In this document: one piece after another, positions 8,858 to 20,260 of the stretch
Position numbering within the stretch: the stretch's first letter is position 1
Layout: each line of letters starts with the position of its first letter
From: Rhipicephalus microplus
Lineage: Eukaryota > Arthropoda > Arachnida > Ixodida > Ixodidae
DNA length: 64,000 nt
NCBI RefSeq assembly: GCF_043290135.1
Contig: NC_134701.1
Coordinates: 96,180,202-96,244,201, forward strand
Reading direction: 5' to 3'
The notes under the pieces: generated by a model
Databases searched by the model: none
The model's input: the letters and a program-made list of their open reading frames with translations, nothing else
What the model was told of the DNA's origin: nothing
Translations under genes and position numbers: made by a program

Positions 8858-9916
8858 ATGCACCGTACCCCTCCACATAGCAAGAACTCAAGCGCCGTAC
8901 CGGTGGCTACTCCTGTGCACCGCGCCAGCAGAAGAATCCGAGGGCAATCCCCTGAGTTTGGACTGCTCGTAAACAACATGGCAGCTCCGACCAGCCCTAC
9001 TGACACCATCCCAAACGGTACGAACGGCACAACGCCACTTCATTGCACCTTACTCACACCGCGAACGCCAAATCCCTTTCATGGCACTGCACTTGAGGAT
9101 GTCGAAGATTGGCTCGTTCATTACGAGTTCGTTGCCGTGCGCAACCAGTGGGACGACGCAGACAAACTGCGGCACGTCTATTTCAGTCTTTTGGACGGCG
9201 CACGTGTATGGTATGAGAACCGGGCAAGTGTTCTTGCATCGTGGGAAGACTTCAAACACCGACTTCTTGGGACATATGCCAGCCCTGACCGACGGGAGAG
9301 AGCTGAGCGCGATCTGCAGTCCCGCATACAACTGCCGAATGGAGGGGTTGCGATGTATGTCGAGGACATGACGCGTCTTTTCCACCGAGCTGACCCCGGC
9401 ATGCCAGAAGAAAAGAAGGTACGGTACCTCATGCGCGGGGTGAAAGAACAGCTTTTCGGTGGGCTTGTGCGCAGTCCTCCCAAGACTGTGTCCGAATTTC
9501 TCAGAGAAGCCGTCACCATCAAAAGCACTCTTAGGCACCGGGCCCCGTCATACGAACGACACGTCAACGCTTCAACTACGAACTACTTGGGAGCTTTCGG
9601 TGGTCAAATGGATTTCTTCCAAGAGATCATACGTTCAGTCATCCGCGAAGAACTCCAGAAGCTGTCTGTGCCCTCGAAGCCCACTATCTCTTCGTTGTCC
9701 AGCGTAGTCCGAGATGAAGTACAGCATGCCTTAAGAGAACCTCCTTTCATGCGGGATTATCAACCACCCAGTGACTTCCCCCGCATGTCGTATGCTCAAG
9801 CTTTGCGGCAACCTGTTACACCCGCAATCCCGCATCCCACCGTGGCCCCAGCCATGCTGCAGATGGTCCAAGTGGCGCCATATTACAGCGCACCTCGCCT
9901 GATTTCGCGGAAATAG
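8858..9916 (+). pseudogene. gypsy Gag
   Basis: 352 codons, the longest intact gene-like frame in this element. The likely true start is ATG 8978 (MAAPTSPTDTIPNG), since the 40 residues before it are leader-like and basic; the upstream ATG 8858 is kept as the frame limit. The Gag core runs from TPRTPNPFHGTALEDVEDWL through VWYENRASVLASWEDFKHRL to PGMPEEKKVRYLMRGVKEQL. A TAG at 9914 in AGGAAATAGGACG ends the frame just before the zinc knuckle. It forms virus-like particles in the cytoplasm in related elements. Confidence 0.85.
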
Positions 9917-10296
9917 GACGTCTGGCGTGCGCCAGATAGACGTCCTCTCTGCTTCCACTGTGGCGAAGCTGGGCATCTTTACCGACACTGTTCTTGCCGG
10001 CAACTAGGACTACGCGGATTTTCGACGAACTCACCGCCACCCAGGTTCGGTCAGCGGCCCCCTGAAATTGAGGAGTATGTGGCTCAGCAGCGTGGAACTT
10101 CGTCGTCCTTGCACCAGTCACGCTCCCCGTCACCGCGGCGATTTTCTCCTAATCGCCGTACCTATTCGAGCAGGGCGCAGGGTCGGTCACCCAGTCCACG
10201 CCAGAAAAACTAACCACAGCGACCTTTTGGGGCTAGGCCACTCTTACTGGACAAGCTCAAGGCCTCCTACTGACGCTTCCGCAAACTGACGATACC
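9917..10296 (+). pseudogene. gypsy nucleocapsid zinc-knuckle segment (frameshifted)
   Basis: In a frame different from Gag, CFHCGEAGHLYRHC (perfect C-x2-C-x4-H-x4-C) is encoded at about 9953-9994. It is followed by an Arg/Ser/Pro-rich tail (SRSPSPRRFSPNRRT) to about 10210, where a stop in QKN occurs. This is the RNA-binding nucleocapsid end of Gag. The shift from the Gag frame at about 9910 is either a programmed shift site or decay; the nearby in-frame TAG argues for decay. Confidence 0.75.
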
Positions 10297-10917
10297 TTGA
10301 CGACGACGACACCAGCTGGCTCCGCAAAGATTTCGTTAGACATTCCAGTGCTGCTCGACGGTCGCAAAGTCAGTGCTTTAGTTGACACGGGTGCGGATTT
10401 TTCTATAATAAGTGAAAAACAGGCTGCTCTCCTGAAGAAAGTCACGATGCCTCGGAACCTCAGGCCAATTCGTACTGCTAGCGGGCACATCGTCGCGCCA
10501 CTCGGCGTTTGCACAGCACGGATACAGATTCGTGGTGCTACCTTTGTTGTCAGCTTGAGCGTTCTCCGTCAGTGTTCTCGAGACCTGATCATGGGCATGG
10601 ACTTCCTGAGGGAGCATGGTACTATCATCGACATTCGACAACGCCTCGTCACATTTTCAACAAAAAGCGCCCCACCAGAGCATAATCCCAGCCACGATCA
10701 AGTATGTCTGCGTGTAATTGACGATGATGTGATCATACCACCGCTATCAAGTGTTATGGTTCGAGTGGCGTGTAATGAATCAGCACACGCTGAAATGGTG
10801 GCGGAGAGCAATCGATCCCTACTCTTTTCCCAGGGTGTCTGCGTAGCACGAAGCCTAGTAGACCTCCAGGCTGGCCACTGCGAGGTTCTTGTTACAAACT
10901 TCAGCTACGAGAGCTGA
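10297..10917 (+). pseudogene. gypsy retropepsin and protease-RT linker
   Basis: The frame encodes DIPVLLDGRKVSALVDTGAD with the catalytic DTG at about 10384-10395, and the second retropepsin motif DLIMGMDFLREHG at about 10585-10620, so both halves of the fold are intact. The ~90 residues behind it (PLSSVMVRVAC, CEVLVTNFS) are the gypsy linker, normally continuous with RT. The TGA at 10915-10917 cuts it from RT, which resumes in the next frame. The protease processes the polyprotein. Confidence 0.85.
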
Positions 10918-10965
10918 CACCTTTTCACTGGTACTGTCATCGCCTATGCCTACCCAGTAACCAAT

Positions 10966-12261
10966 GTGACTGAGTGTTTTGCTTCCGAGGTAACCGATAA
11001 TGACGAAGCACCTCTCCAGTGTGTCGACGTAAATCCAACGCTGTCTGACGAAAACAAACGAAGGCTTAACAACATGTTGATAGAATTCCACGCCTGTTTT
11101 GCCCGTTCATCAAGAATCCGTCAGACATCGATTATCAAACACCGTATTATCACCTACGGCAACGCGCACCCTATACGGCAACAGCCTTACCGAGTTTCAC
11201 CAACTGAACGACGTGTGATTCAAAAGCAAGGGAAGGAAATGCTTCAAGACGGTGTAATACATCCATCAAGCAGCCCTTGGTCATCGCCAGTGGTCCTTGT
11301 AAAGAAGAAGGATGGTACATTTCGCTTTTGTGTCGATTATAGGAAGCTGAATAACGTCACAAAGAAAGACGTGTACCCGTTGCCTCGAGTGGATGATTCT
11401 CTTGACAGGCTGAGGCAAGCAAAGTACTTTTCCTCAATCGACCTCAAAAGTGGTTACTGGCAAATTGAAGTTGATGAACGTGACTGCGAAAAAACTTTTT
11501 TTGTAACTCTTGACGGTCTGTATGAATTCCGAGTGCTCCCATTCGGTATCTGTTCTGCTCCGGCCACACTCCAACGAATGATGGATACCGTTCTCGCTGA
11601 CCTAAAGTGGAAAAGTTGCCTCGTCTATCTAGATGATGTCGTTGTCTTTTCAAAAACGTTTGACGAGCACCTTCATCGCATTCGGAGTGTTCTTGAAGCT
11701 ATACGATCTGCTGACCTTACCGTCAAGCCTGAGGAGTGTCATTTAGGCTACAAAGAACTGAAGTTCCTGGGTCATGTTCTGAGCGCTGCAGGCGTTCAGC
11801 CCGATCCTGAGAAGACTGCCACTGTGGCCGCTTTTCCAGCTCCGACAGACAAGAAAAGTCTTCGACGATTTCTGGGGCTCTGCGCATACTATCGCCGCTT
11901 TATCGAAAACTTCTCTAAGATTGCGGAGCCACTCATCAGACTTACGCGTGACGACACCCCATTTCTGTGGACTGACGAACAAGGAACTGCCTTTGCGAAA
12001 CTGCAACATCGATTGTCTTCCCCTCCTGTGCTTGGTCATTTCGATGAGGACGCTGACACAGAGGTGCGCCCTGACGCAAGCAACATTTGTTCTCGGAGCT
12101 ATCTTGGTGCAAACACAAGATGGGACCGAACGTGTGATCGCCTATGCGAGCCGCACTTTATCACGTGCCGAAACCAACTATTCAACGTCAGAGAAGGAAT
12201 GACTCGCGGTAATATGGGCGATTACAAAGTTCAGGCCTTATCTCTATGGGTGCCCATTTAA
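10966..12261 (+). pseudogene. gypsy reverse transcriptase and start of RNase H
   Basis: All RT blocks are present: SPWSSPVVLVKKKDGTFRFC, VDYRKLNNVTKKDVYPLPR, FSSIDLKSGYWQIEV with the first Asp, LPFGICSAPATLQRMM, and the intact catalytic YLDDVVVFSKTF at about 11625-11660. The thumb contains KSLRRFLGLCAYYRRFIENF. Near 12070 the correct frame moves to the one ending at 12202 (LTQATFVLGAILVQTQDG, ERVIAYASRTLSRAE), where TGA 12200-12202 interrupts the EKE-LAVIW motif of RNase H. The ORF tail after 12075 is out of frame. Confidence 0.9.
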
Positions 12262-12265
12262 AGTT

Positions 12266-12901
12266 GTGACGGATCACCACGCTTTATGTTGGTTGGCTAA
12301 CCTCCGAGACCCCTCTGGGGGATTAGCACGATGGAGTCTGCGACTTCAGGAGTTTGATGTCACCATCGTATACAAGTCGGGTATAAAGCATGAAGACGCC
12401 GACACGCTATCACGAGCACCTCTGGAATCCGACCATACAGCTGTAGAAGACGACAGTGCCTTCCTGGGGACTCTAAGTGGGGCGGACCTCCTCAGTAAGC
12501 AACGAGCGGACCCCGAGTTAAGGCCCATCATCGACCATTTAGAAGGCAGCACCGTGTCGGTTCCTCGACAACTTTCCCGTACGTGGCCGTCATTTTGCTT
12601 ACGGCACGGCATATTATACAAGAAAAACACCGGTACCGGCAGCAGATATTATCTTCTAGTCGTTCCTCAAGACCTTCGTGATGATATACTATTAGCCTGC
12701 CACGATGAGCCGACATCCGGCCATCTGGGATACTCACGGACGCTCGACCGGGTACGACAGCTATATTTCTGGCCAAAACTTGCAGCTTGTGTGACACGCT
12801 ACGTGAAAGGATGCCGCGAATGTCAGCGTCGCAAGTCACCACCTGTAAAACCTGCAGGCCTCCTACAACCCATCAACCCACTCCGTACGCCGTTTGACTA
12901 A
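12266..12901 (+). pseudogene. gypsy RNase H end and integrase zinc-binding domain
   Basis: The frame starts in the RNase H motif TDHHALCWLANLRDP, carrying the TDH catalytic Asp, and includes EFDVTIVYKSGIKHEDADTL. The integrase HHCC finger follows: HDEPTSGHLGYSRTLDRV (two His) and YVKGCRECQRRK (two Cys), at about 12700-12835. TAA 12899-12901 stops translation in the linker to the catalytic core. A further TAA (about 12951) and TAA (about 12992) lie before the next frame. Confidence 0.85.
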
Positions 12902-13042
12902 GTTGGAAAGAACCTTCTTGGACCGTTTCCTTTGTCTCACTCTGGAAACAAGTAAATCATCGTCGCAACTGATTATTTGACGCGTTACGCTTAAACGAAG
13001 CCACTGCCACGTGGTACGGCATCTGAAGTCGCTCAGTTTTTC

Positions 13043-13611
13043 ATGCACCACATAGTGCTTCGTCATGGCGCCCCGTCAGTCATCATCACTGACCGAGGGA
13101 CAGCGTTTACGGCAAAACTGTTGGACGACATCTTCAAACTCAGTTACACGAACCACCGTAAGACAACCGCATACCACTCCCAGAATAACGGCTTGACAGA
13201 AAGGCTAAACAAAACACTGGCTGACATGATTTCTATGTACGTGGATGTGCAGCATAAAACGTGGGACGAGATCCTGCCGTACGTAACGTTTGCGTATAAC
13301 ACCGCAACCCAGGAAACGACAAGGTTCGCAACCTTCCGCCTCTTTTACGGTCGAGACGTGCAAACCATGCTAGACGCCATGATTCCTTATGACATCGACC
13401 AGCACGAGCTGCTAACTCCTGATGTCGAGGATTACATTCAGCGAGCAGAGGAAGCACGTCAAATAGTCCGCGTGCACATAAGATCGCAGCAATGTAAAGA
13501 CTCCCGAAGGTACAACATCCACCATCGACCAGTTACCTATCAACCTGGCGACCAAGTTTGGGTTTGGACTCCTGTTAGACGGCGAGGTCTTCTGAGGCAC
13601 TTCGCTGGTCT
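13043..13611 (+). pseudogene. gypsy integrase catalytic core
   Basis: Encodes HHIVLRHGAPSVIITDRGTA (second catalytic Asp in ITDRG), TTAYHSQNNGLTERLNKTL (catalytic Glu in LTER), and WDEILPYVTFAYNTATQETT. The first Asp (VATDYLTRYA) lies just upstream at about 12960 in another piece of frame. The C-terminal part has YQPGDQVWVWTPVRRRGL; the GPY module is lost because LINE sequence begins at about 13612. The ORF itself runs on to 13663 in unrelated sequence. Confidence 0.85.
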
Positions 13612-14436
13612 AGCGGAACCAAGCGCCGATCGGTTGAGAACACACAAGAAGAAAAGGCGGTAAACTTACTGTCGGACCTCAACGATTCCTTCGTCAACAT
13701 GCAGGTTCAAGGTCAAGAAGCCGTGGCGCACCCCAAGATAGGATTAGGACACTGAGTGAACGCATAAGCAAGTTAGAAGAGGTCCATGCGAGGAGAGACC
13801 CCAGTTCGACTCCTTTGCAGGTACCAGCACAACGCAATGTACTAGCGCCACCGACTGAGGGCGCGATCCTTCGGCCCACTATAGCTGCTCAACCATCCTC
13901 TCAGCCTAAACATGAATAGTGTGGACGAAAACTTCAGAATCTGGCAATGGAACTGCGTCGAGTTTACTCACAAAAAGCCCATTCTACAGAAATATTTAAG
14001 AACCCTCGATGATAAGCCCCAAATCATCGCTGTTCAGGAAGTTGCTCCCATCAAACTCCAGGGTTACCTAGTAGCGTCATCACATTTAGGAGGTAGGGGA
14101 GTTGCCACACGTATCAGCAAAAGGTACAATTACCTATCGTGTGACTTCGGTGCAGTTACCGATGTCATTGAGTACGTAATGACTGAAATTATATTGAACT
14201 CACCCAAGAAGGGCCTGCGTCATGTGCGTGCACAATTTCTCGAGAGTAAACCCAGGCAGAGCGTAGCAATACCACACTTCACTATTTTTGATTGGCGAGA
14301 GTCATACGGCATTACCCCTTTCTTGACGCGAGGAAAATATTGCCAGCACGTTTGCCCACTGTGGAAAGTTAAACAGAGATCTAAAAATGGCAGGGTGTTT
14401 CCTTGCGGCAGTTCTTGTATGAAAACAAGTCCTCTT
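13612..14436 (+). mobile_element. LINE ORF1 end and endonuclease start, fragment in gypsy 3' region
   Basis: After a block reading VNLLSDLNDSFVNMQVQGQE and RTLSERISKLEE (coiled-coil-like ORF1 end), an ATG at 13912 opens a frame encoding FRIWQWNCVEFTHKKPILQK and PQIIAVQEV. These are the first motifs of a LINE apurinic-type endonuclease (the Asn in WNC and the Glu in QEV bind metal). GVATRISKRYN and MTEIILNS follow, then homology fades after about 14215. The endonuclease nicks target DNA. No RT follows. Confidence 0.75.
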
Positions 14437-14676
14437 GCCCCGCCGCGGTGGTCTAGTGGCTAAGGTACTCGGATGCTGACCCGCAGGTCGTGGGTTCCAA
14501 TCCAGGCTGCGGCGGCTGCATTTCCGATGGAGGCGGAAATGTTGTATGCCCGTGTGCTCAGATTTGGGTGCACGTTAGAGAACCCCAGGTGGTCGAAATT
14601 TCCGGAGCCCTCCACTACGGCGTCTCTCATAATCATATGGTGGTTTCATGACGTTAAACCCCACATATCAATCAAT
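14437..14676 (+). mobile_element. tRNA-derived SINE (Ruka-like), full length, 11-bp TSD
   Basis: Starts GCCCCGCCGCGGTGGTCTAG with RNA polymerase III A box (GTGGTCTAGTGGC) and B box (GGTTCCAATCC, one change from GGTTCGAATCC). The SINE body carries TGCATTTCCGATGGAGGCGG and CCCCAGGTGGTCGAAATTTC, and the 3' tail is an ATCA repeat. CAAGTCCTCTT duplicates flank it at 14426-14436 and 14677-14687. It interrupts the sequence between the LINE fragment and the LTR. Confidence 0.92.
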
Positions 14677-14827
14677 CAAGTCCTCTTCCATGAATTCTAA
14701 AAATATTCAAAATATCATCGCAGCGCGACAAGGAGCCTTGTCTGTCAAAAAGAGACCTTATTTATTGCTTGCGCTTTCCTGCATTATATTTTTATATTTT
14801 GTTAAAGCATCGGGACGGTGCCTTTTT

Positions 14828-15242
14828 TAAGAGGGGGGAAACGCTACGCGCGTTTTTTCACACTTATGTTTTATTCCGTTTCCGCCCACAAAGCCTGTCT
14901 GGAAGGCTCAGCGCAGACGGCACCTTATTGTTCTAGAAGGTTCGAGGTTATTGTGGATCATTTTGTTAAGATTGCACCCAATTCGTGACCATTGCAAATT
15001 ATTCTGGAACCTATGTCACTGCTAGCAATAATGCTAGAATATTCGACGACACGTGTATAAATGTCGACGCGCCTCACCGCTTGTCAGTTGATGGACGGCC
15101 GATGCTCTGCTCGCCACTATCAGTGCCAGTGTCTTGCTGTAATCTGACTTTCCTTTAGCGTGTCCACAAGTTCGGCCCATATAAACAGTTTATTATTCAA
15201 CTTGCAGTCTGCTTCGTTTGTGCACGTGACGACCCCGTGACG
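14828..15242 (+). repeat. polypurine tract and LTR of a tick gypsy family
   Basis: A polypurine tract (AAGAGGGGGGAAA, 14829-14841) is followed by an LTR-like region with a TATAAAT box (15056-15062), a downstream core, and the end GTGACGACCCCGTGAC near 15242. The region just upstream (GCATCGGGACGGTGCC) is a typical pre-PPT gypsy sequence. It could be the 3' LTR of the element at 8.7-13.6 kb, but its end differs from the presumed 5' LTR, so a different family or a solo LTR is as likely. Confidence 0.65.
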
Positions 15243-15446
15243 ATATTCCCTAATACGAGGCCGAAATCTATCGTTCTACATCCTGTCATTGCTGAGGAAA
15301 AGGCACATAAGTACAAAACAAAACATGTTGTGAGATAATCGTATTTAAAGTTAAAATATGTATTATTTCAAAAGCTCAACAAGATAACAGCAAATCGACG
15401 AACCTGTCTGATAGTTATCAATCAGATACTCATCATGAATATAATT

Positions 15447-15600
15447 TTTTTATTGATTGATATGTGGGGTTTAACGTCCCGAAACTGTCATATGATTATG
15501 AGAGACGCCGTTGTCGAGGGCTCCGGAAATTCAGACCACCTGGAGTTCTTTAACGTGCACCCGAATCTGGGCACACGGGCCTACAGCATTTTCGTCGTAC
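15447..15600 (-). mobile_element. SINE copy, 5'-truncated
   Basis: Reading plus strand, TTGATTGATATGTGGGGTTTAACG (shown as the tail TTGATTGATA and body ATGTGGGGTTTAACG) leads into AGAGACGCCGTTGTCGAGGG and TTCTTTAACGTGCACCCG, the 3' two thirds of the SINE family in minus orientation. The tRNA head is missing; similarity ends near 15600. No clear duplication is seen. Confidence 0.8.
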
Positions 15601-18600
15601 AGTCGGGTAACACAGCTGCCCGGCTGTACCGGAAATGACGGCAATGCATTCCGGCTAAATCCGTCTCTGCAAGATGGATCACGCGGAACGCTCCGTCGCG
15701 GAGTGGATTGCTCCAAATCTACTAGTGGAAAATGCGAACTTGCTCCGAATATACCAGCGAAACGTGGGTTGTCAGCTTTGGAGCAAGAAAACTTGCACCC
15801 GCTCAATGAGTGAAATTCGCCATTAGAAGCGCGGAAGCTAGGGCAAATTTGTGTGTCATGATGCAACAACATCACACTGCCAAAAAAAAAACAACGAAAG
15901 ATGAAAAGGAGCAGACTGCCCGAGCACTTACTTCCACAAACTTTCACGCCACTTGAAAAAGAAAGTGTCGTTGATGCTGAACGTCATCTGCCCCCGACCA
16001 CGTGTGCATGCACACCTCAACCATATCGTCTTGGGCGATAGTTTCGCCCGCTCCTCGATGATTCGTTCTTTTGGGCATTTGGCAACATACTCTACAAGGG
16101 GTTGACGTGATTTTTGAACAAATATTAGAGCTCGTGTTATTTACTGTCAAGCTTTCCAGAACCACCCTGACTCTAAAGAACGTGCAAAACGCATTCAACG
16201 CATAACACATTATGAGACGCAGTTGGTGACCGCTAAACAGTATATGCAGTATGCAAAATTTCTTTCGAGTTTAGATAGTGTTGTGTTGGACAGTCGTGTG
16301 AGTATTTGAACGTTTGGCTTAGAGAGCACCCCAGCTCCCCTAAAGGCACAGTTCATTCGCACTTTGCACTTCGCTGCCCTGACTGTGGATTACAATCTGC
16401 ATGAGCTATCTGGCACGTCATCATAAAGTAACACGGGGGTCGTAGCAGCCTTCCTAATAAAAAAGAAAGGAGAGACATACGTCAGCTAACTTTCACCGAG
16501 TCTGCTGAATATCATCTATTACAAAGATCTCGTGTCATACAGCAGTGACTTTCATTGTTGTTGCGTGGGCCGTCTGCTTATGTGTGCGCCATGTAGTGCT
16601 GTTTTATTTTCTTCTCATTTTTGTAATAAACTGTAAGGGATCAAATGCATGCTTACGCACCCTAAGAAGTTCTCAAGCATGCCTTGTTCAGCTTCATCCA
16701 TATAACGGATTATGACATGTGCGGGCCACTTCTGAGACCATGAAGCTAATTCACCTGAACAGCAGAACCTCGGGCGCAGCTGCAGAATTGGCTCACCTGC
16801 CCTCGACAAGTACCGCCGTCACTTGCAACACAGATCAGGCCCCTGCGACAAACACTTTTAACGGCTGCCACAGCAAGACTTCGACGAGCTGCACTACCGG
16901 CGAGGCAAACAGCGTGAAGTCACCGCCATGGGAGGTAGTCGCGCCATCCGACTGGGCGTCACAGTTGACGCAAGCCACCGGAATATCTTTGCGAAGGGGC
17001 AACAGGAAGTGGACCCCACGCCGGGTAAGCTTTGGAGGGCAGATCCTTTCTTTCACCTAAAGCTCGCAAACCAATACTTCAAAAAAAAAGGAAAACCAAA
17101 AAGAGGAATAACCTTACGTCAATTATACGGTGGTCATGAACGTGGGACAAACAGCCCATTTCTTTTACATTGCAGCGCGTATGGCATTCCTGGGTGCAAA
17201 CCTTTATTGAAAAGTACCGAGTGGTGGTCCAATGTTGTTCTCAACTAACGCGTAGATTGAGGCAGCAGCAGAAATCGGTATACTGGGCAATAACTTCGTG
17301 AGTATCCCGTTCATTGTTTTGGCGGAAAAAAAGTACAATATTTGTCCCGCGCGCATGACCATCGTAAGTTACGTCAGGTTATTCCTCTGTTTTTTGTAAA
17401 TATTGGTCTGAAATATTTTGCCCAGATGTTTTTTTCTTTATATTCAGCTCCTTTTCAAAAATCATTTTTAGTTGTAAGTCTGCGTTCTCCCTATCCATTG
17501 TCCTGTGTTGCGCTGTTGTCAGTATTATATCAGCAGTACGCCAGAGTGAAAGCGAAGGACTATTAAAACGAATAGAAGCTGTTATGAAAGGCATGTTCAA
17601 CTCACGACGGGGCGCAGAGTGAGCGTGTGAGTTCACCCACGTTTCTTCCTTGCTGAGCTGCTGGGCCTAGAGACCGCAGATGCTTCTCTTTTACCTTAAG
17701 AAAGAAAGGGTGTCAAATCTAGGGACTTTGACCGGGCCCAAACACGTGGTAGCCTTCGAGCCCGGCCACCGCGGATAACTCGCCTCAATGTGCCAAATGA
17801 GAAAGAGATATACGAAGAACACGGACAGTGCTAAGAAAAGTAAGCTGTTCGTCAGCGGTCGTATTCTCGCAGAGTCACCGGATAAAACTTCGAAATGATA
17901 CACAGTACGAACCTGAGCTTGTTAGTACATATGCATAGTGGAAAAGAGCACGAACAACAAAGACGAAGAAGACCAAAAAGAAGCGGTGCCGATTGCCAAC
18001 ATATAAGTGTTTTTTGTGTACAAATATACGTATTCTGTAAAGGCGGCAAACGAAGGAGAAGATTTTTTTGATACATGCGTATTTGCCTTAATTTTTCTAG
18101 TGGCGTTAAACGCTCAACTGCACCGATACTCATCTCTCTGTGTGTTTGCGTAATTGATAGCGAGCTAATACACGAATCCCCTACAGCATGGATGGAAAAG
18201 GCTTCATATATATCTCGCGGGCGCGGTTATCTGCATGGGTAGCGGTGCGCAATCCGCCACTGGAGTAAGTTTCGGGCCCAACCGCATTCAGCAAAATGTA
18301 CGGCCAAGTTGTTACATGTTTCAGTTCAAATGTTAAAATGCTGCCGCAAGTGATTATCTACATAGCAGCTAATCGGTGCTACGTGCATGCTGCTGCAGGA
18401 TGTGGGAACCTCGTTGAGAACAACTTTGCGCGAAACAAAGCATGCGACGTGTTTTTTCTGGCACTTACAATACGCACGACATGACTTCTTCACTCTCCTG
18501 TACACTAACGGGGTTTAATGGGCGCCGAATAAACAACGTTCAGGCTGGTGCGTATGGCAGCTTTCTTGATGGGGCGGTACCCGCCATGTATAAACAAAAT

Positions 18601-19780
18601 TACAGCAAATTGCGCTCCGTCGTTCCAAGGTCGGTGGTTATAGTGAAAGAGCTCAGCTGGCCCCATATGATGACCTCTGATAGACCTAATCGGGCAAGCC
18701 TACTGCAATCAACCTGAACTTGATGAAAAGCCCGCGCACAACTTGGCGGGAACAAGACCTAATCAAGACGTCTTTTGTTCTGGAACGCGTGATGACACGT
18801 TTGACGAGCTTGAAATGGTGACACGCAAATGGCAGAAGGCCCTTATTTCAGTGTACATTTTGCCAGCACGTGTGCACTTCACCAAAGGACAGCTCGAGAT
18901 TAAGAAAACATGGCCGTTCGCCTGAAGTTTTGTGGTGAATGAAAACCCAAGAAAAGCCATCCAGAAGCAGACAAAGATTTGGTTGATCCTGTTATTGGTT
19001 TCTTCATAAGCTGCCCAGGAACAAAACTAAAATTGTCCACATACTGGAAGGTCTTCACGACACCAAACACCTTTTTCCTTCTTGTCGCTTCCGGCCGTAA
19101 CGCGCTAAAAGTAGGTAATTTAGAATCACGGTTTTAGGACCTGATGCAGACGCCGTCACGCTGCACATACAGGACATCATCTTGTTTGACGACAGTGGAG
19201 GAAAGATACAGCAGTAGAAGATCCATGAACTGGCTGACGCTTGGGCCTATTGTGCTTTTAAATCGAGTTGTACCATTCTATTCGATATTTTCTTAAACAA
19301 TTTAGGCAGCAGCTCAGTGCGGTACAGAATAAGAAAGGTGCTTGATGCCAGTTGAAAGACCTGGCCCTCCTGTTGCGAAAGTGTTAAGCAGGCACTGTGA
19401 TACCTCTGATGGTTCACGAACGAAAAACGGGTCATTCACTTCAAAAATGTCTTACTGTTCCCTTCTGCAGCCATTGCTAAGAAAAACGCTAGTGAGGCCA
19501 GTGCGAACACGTGGTTGTTGTGCTCTGAACAGTCATAAAGACGAGGTAGAAGACGGAAAATACCTTATACAGAGTAACATTAGAAAAAGAGGACAAAAAC
19601 CAGCCGGATCTATAAAAATAAAAACTGCTTTTTTTAAATTTAAAATGAGGAGATCCCGATGTTTCGGTTCTAGCTCGTACTTCAGTGGTTACTGCGGCGA
19701 ACCAGAGAACAACAGAGTTCGACACGCCTTCTCATCAATTTGAGGGGTCACGCTTATTTTGACTGGTGTGCCGTAGTGCA
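15601..19780. other. no recognisable gene
   Basis: AT-rich spacer with short frames only. Nothing resembles a known family. A candidate splice donor (CCGGGTAAGC near 17021) lies in a short GC-rich block at 16.7-17.1 kb, but no matching acceptor in frame is obvious. A 9-A run lies at 15882-15890. Confidence 0.5.
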
Positions 19781-19789
19781 AGAAAATAC

Positions 19790-20260
19790 AGACGTGACAG
19801 GACACACGTAGACCAGTTCATACTTTCTGGTGTTGCCCGAATGAACTACGACTCCAGAAAAAGCCGCTCATGGTAACTGACCTCAAAGTCGATGACGCGG
19901 GAGTTGCCAAAAGTGATGCGGTGATCGCTAACCCCTCTGTGTTCGGCTGGTGCATTTGCTGGTCAATCAAACTTGGGTACGTCGTTCTTGTGTTGTCGCA
20001 TCCATCTGGGAAGTTTACTTTGACCCCCTTGTATGAAGCGCCACTATCCACACAAGGAATATATATTTTGGTAGCCTGTCTTTTGGGCGCTCAAACAAGT
20101 TCAGCCGTGCGTAAAAGTTGGCTTTAGCCCAGCTTTCATTCTGTGCCCTGACAGGACACGTGCGAGCGGTTTGCTGGTTCTTTGAACGCAGGAATGCAGA
20201 CACGGATATGCTTTGAAAGCGACGGGTCAGTCCTTCTTGAAGAGGTCGGGGGATGGACAC
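19790..20260 (-). pseudogene. GIY-YIG endonuclease domain remnant, probably Penelope-like element
   Basis: The minus strand reads, with stops, RLNLFERPKDRLP, an IYSLCG-like start, RFIQGGQSK (in the place of Y-I-G-Q-x-G), RWMRQHKNDVPKFD, AEHRGVSDHRITFGNSRVID and ERLFLES. Spacing and the R, H and E positions resemble the GIY-YIG nuclease found C-terminal to RT in Penelope-like elements. The GIY Tyr/Gly residues are altered and at least three stops occur. No RT core was recognised upstream. Confidence 0.5.

Larger units (their letters stand above)
8694..13611 (+). mobile_element. Ty3/gypsy retrotransposon, nearly complete coding region, inactive
   Basis: In order: leader, Gag (8858-9916), CCHC knuckle in another frame (about 9950-9995), protease (10297-10917), RT/RNase H (10966-12202), RNase H end and integrase N-terminus (12266-12901), and integrase core (13043-13600). 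The organisation is typical of tick Ty3/gypsy elements. It is broken by at least three frame changes and by nonsense codons at 10915, 12200 and 12899. A LINE piece starts at about 13612, so the 3' end of integrase and the direct link to a 3' LTR are missing. The LTR at 14842-15242 may or may not belong to it. Confidence 0.9.

Noticed and set aside
14437..14510. Possible tRNA gene
   Set aside because: A and B boxes are present but the sequence continues into a SINE body with a repeat tail and target duplications; no proper anticodon arm and acceptor stem.
16719..17060. 113-codon frame as a host exon
   Set aside because: A donor-like GTAAGC lies inside it, but no acceptor in phase or conserved-looking domain was found; composition alone is not enough.
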